Origin: Quadrisphaera sp.
GTDB taxonomy: Bacteria > Actinomycetota > Actinomycetes > Actinomycetales > Quadrisphaeraceae
Reading direction: 5' to 3'
DNA: 6,288 nt
NCBI GenBank assembly: GCA_029258695.1
Contig: JARIBR010000296.1
Span: forward strand, 1-6,288
Positions 4,590 to 6,288 of this stretch are shown here, in pieces. The stretch's first letter is position 1, and each line of letters begins with the position of its first letter. The notes beneath the pieces are model-generated. The model saw only the letters and a list, made by a program, of their open reading frames with translations, searched no databases and was not told where the DNA came from. Both the position numbers and the translations under genes were made by a program.

Positions 4590-5587
4590 AGGCGGGACCT
4601 CCGCAGCATCAGCACGATGAACAAGATGCCGCCGGCGAAGTCGATGATGATGGACAGCCCGGTCGCGAAGTCGAAGACCCGCTCGAGCAGCACCTGTCCG
4701 CCGACGAGACAGAGGACGGCGATGCCGGCCGCCGCGGGGAGCACCACCGCGTGGCGGTGGCCCACCAGCCGGTAGGAGAGGTGGGCCACGAGGAGCCCGA
4801 AGAACGTGATGGGGCCCACCAGCGCGGTCGAGACCGAGACGAGCACGGCGACGATCATCAGCACGGCCATCACCGTGCGCCGGTGGTCCACGCCGAGCCC
4901 CGTCGCCGCCTCGCGACCCAGCCCGAGGACGTCGAGGGTGGTGCGCAGCCGCCACAGCGCGACGAGGGCCAGCGCCACGACGACGGCCGTGATGCCGATG
5001 AGCGTCTCGTCGACCGCGCCGAAGCTGGCGAAGAAGGAGTCCTGGAGCATCGTGAAGGCGCTGGGGTCGAGCATCCGCTGCAGCAGGGTGGTCAGGGAGC
5101 GGAAGAGCGTGCCGACGACGATGCCGACGAGCACGAGCACCTGCAGGTCGCGGCGCGCCCCGACGAAGAGCCACTGCGAGAGCGCCCCGACCACGACGAC
5201 CATGAGCCCGACCTCCAGGAGCCACTGGAGGCGCACGTCGATGCCGCTCGTCGCGCCGACCCCGACGGTGAAGACGAGCACGGTCTGGATGAGCAGGTAG
5301 ACCGCGTCGAAACCCATGATCCCCGGGGTGAGGATGCGGTTGGCCGTGACGGTCTGGAAGAGCACCGTCGAGACGGCCACGGCGACCGCGACGAGCACCA
5401 GCGCGGCGATCTTGCGGGCCCGCAGCGGCAGGACGTAGTCCCAGGCCTCGGGCAGGTCGTGGAGGAGGAAGACGGCACAGACCACCACGGCGGCGACGAC
5501 GCATGCGGCGGCGGTCCAGCGCGGGTCCCACCGGGCCGGAGGCCGCGCGGGGGTGCTGCGCAGCGAGGACGCGGGCTCAGCCGACAC
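4586..5587 (-). CDS. Iron-siderophore ABC transporter permease 2 (FecCD family, YclO-like)
   Basis: A 333-residue polytopic membrane protein, the usual FecCD length, with about nine to ten hydrophobic helices from residue 25 to 328 after a Pro/Arg-rich cytoplasmic N-terminus. FQTVTANRILTPGIMGFDAV at 77-96 is the signature region of the YclO/FatC type. GLGREAATGLGVDHR at 222-236 forms the coupling region facing the ATPase, and GPITFFGLLVAHLSYRLVGHRH follows at 258-279. It should pair with permease 1 to form the channel. The GTG at 5587 lies inside the end of the permease 1 gene (11-bp overlap) with no strong Shine-Dalgarno sequence, so re-initiation is likely. Its own stop overlaps the ATPase start by 4 bp. 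Direct homology to the neighbouring permease through the shared GLGR(D/E)xATGLGV motif is evident. Confidence 0.94.
   Translation of the reverse strand: MSAEPASSLRSTPARPPARWDPRWTAAACVVAAVVVCAVFLLHDLPEAWDYVLPLRARKIAALVLVAVAVAVSTVLFQTVTANRILTPGIMGFDAVYLLIQTVLVFTVGVGATSGIDVRLQWLLEVGLMVVVVGALSQWLFVGARRDLQVLVLVGIVVGTLFRSLTTLLQRMLDPSAFTMLQDSFFASFGAVDETLIGITAVVVALALVALWRLRTTLDVLGLGREAATGLGVDHRRTVMAVLMIVAVLVSVSTALVGPITFFGLLVAHLSYRLVGHRHAVVLPAAAGIAVLCLVGGQVLLERVFDFATGLSIIIDFAGGILFIVLMLRRSRL
4598..4602 (-). promoter_or_regulatory. Ribosome binding site of the siderophore ATPase gene
   Basis: GGAGG on the minus strand, inside the end of the permease 2 gene, lies 8 nt before the GTG at 4589-4587. It supports the short ATPase start and independent ribosome loading as well as coupling. 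Confidence 0.75.
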
Positions 5588-6288
5588 GACGCGAGCTGCC
5601 CAGCAGCAGGGCGAGGAACACGGCGCTGCCGATGACGCCGACGACGACCCCCAGCGGGATCTCGTAGGGGTAGCGCAGCGTCCGCCCGATGACGTCGCAC
5701 ACCAGGAGGAAGGCGGCGCCGGTCACGGCCACCCACGGGACGCTGCGCCGGGCGTGGTCCCCGACGACGAGGCTGACGATGTTGGGCACCACGAGGCCGA
5801 GGAACGGGATCACCCCCGCCGTCACCACCACGATCGCCGTCACCAGGGCCACGACCGTGAGGCCGATCATCAGCATCTGACGGTGGTTCACCCCCAGCCC
5901 GGTGGCCATGTCGCGGCCCAGCCCGGCGATGGTGAAGCGGTCGGCGACGAGCCAGGCGACCGCCGCGAGCGCTCCGGCCAGCCAGAGCAGCTCGTAGCGT
6001 CCGCGCAGCACCCCCGAGAAGTCCGCGGTCGTCCAGGCCAGCAGCGACTGGAGCAGGTCGTAGCGGTAGGCGATGAAGCTGCTCACCGCCCCGATGACGC
6101 CGCCGTACATCAGGCCCACCAGCGGCACCATCACCGGCGAGCGCAGCGGCATGCGGCCGAGCAGGGCGAGGAAGACCGCGGTGCCGAGCAGCGCGGCGAC
6201 GGCGGCGACGCCCATCGTGGCGATCAGCGGAAGGCAGGGCGCCACGAGCTTGACGACCACGAGGCCCAGCGAGGCGGAGTCGACCGTG
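5577..6288 (-). CDS. Iron-siderophore ABC transporter permease 1 (FecCD family, YclN-like), 5' end outside window
   Basis: 236 residues are visible, and the frame is open through the window edge. The first residues, TVDSASLG, match the internal TxDSAxLG of YclN-like permeases, so roughly 80-100 N-terminal residues lie outside. The GTG at 6260 is therefore internal and not the start. Hydrophobic helices recur throughout. GLGRDMATGLGVNHRQ at 122-137 is the ATPase-coupling region, GVIPFLGLVVPNIVSLVVGD at 158-177 is the FecCD signature with Asn in place of the more usual His-Ile, and DVIGRTLRYPYEIPLGVVVG at 198-217 is the conserved end segment. It forms the channel with permease 2. As the most upstream visible gene of the operon, it places the promoter, any iron-regulated operator and possibly the substrate-binding protein gene beyond position 6288. 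Confidence 0.94.
   Translation of the reverse strand, partial: TVDSASLGLVVVKLVAPCLPLIATMGVAAVAALLGTAVFLALLGRMPLRSPVMVPLVGLMYGGVIGAVSSFIAYRYDLLQSLLAWTTADFSGVLRGRYELLWLAGALAAVAWLVADRFTIAGLGRDMATGLGVNHRQMLMIGLTVVALVTAIVVVTAGVIPFLGLVVPNIVSLVVGDHARRSVPWVAVTGAAFLLVCDVIGRTLRYPYEIPLGVVVGVIGSAVFLALLLGSSRRVG

Noticed and set aside
3831..5531. Fusion of a long Arg-rich domain to the siderophore ATPase
   Set aside because: The extension overlaps the permease 2 gene in another frame. A clear ribosome binding site and the GTGA overlap mark the true ATPase start at 4589.
4751..5635. Asp/Glu/His-rich plus-strand frame of 294 residues
   Set aside because: It is the reverse strand of permease 2 codons (GTC/GTG turned into GAC/CAC), a typical GC-rich shadow, with no start signal.

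Overview
The window is very GC-rich (roughly three quarters G+C, with GC-dominated third codon positions). Its gene content points to an actinobacterium, most likely a high-GC Micrococcales/Cellulomonadaceae-type organism. The phylum is well supported by the rsfS and GpgP-like phosphatase pair; the family is only a guess.

Layout: (1) Positions 1-143 are the 3' end of a plus-strand ABC-transporter ATPase. (2) Positions 144-579 have no convincing gene. They hold a short tandem-repeat cluster (four units at about 30-32 bp period) bracketed by inverted copies of the same core, then a strong hairpin that probably terminates the next gene. (3) Positions 580-1389 (minus) encode a short-chain dehydrogenase/reductase with an unusual cofactor loop. 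(4) Positions 1390-1770 are intergenic and carry what looks like the broken N-terminus of an ECF sigma factor, an operator-like dyad and a terminator-like hairpin. (5) Positions 1771-2388 (minus) encode a YczE-type six-helix membrane protein. (6) Divergently, positions 2560-3772 (plus) hold a two-gene unit: ribosomal silencing factor rsfS, then 7 bp later a histidine-phosphatase-family enzyme resembling mycobacterial GpgP. (7) A hairpin at 3802-3826 separates this unit from a convergent minus-strand operon. (8) Positions 3831 to the window end (minus) encode a siderophore ABC importer read as permease 1 (5' end outside the window), permease 2, ATPase. Stop and start codons overlap at both junctions, and the proteins resemble the B. 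subtilis YclN-YclO-YclP petrobactin importer.

Functionally the window is mostly ordinary. It has a translation-dormancy factor with its usual phosphatase neighbour, a Fe-siderophore uptake operon and two accessory genes (SDR and YczE). The accessory material (repeat cluster, sigma-factor remnant, absence of nadD directly next to rsfS) lies left of rsfS, suggesting that this side has been rearranged. I see no defence system, CRISPR array, insertion sequence or RNA gene, and nothing that is convincingly a new biological system. The repeat cluster and the sigma remnant deserve the most attention.
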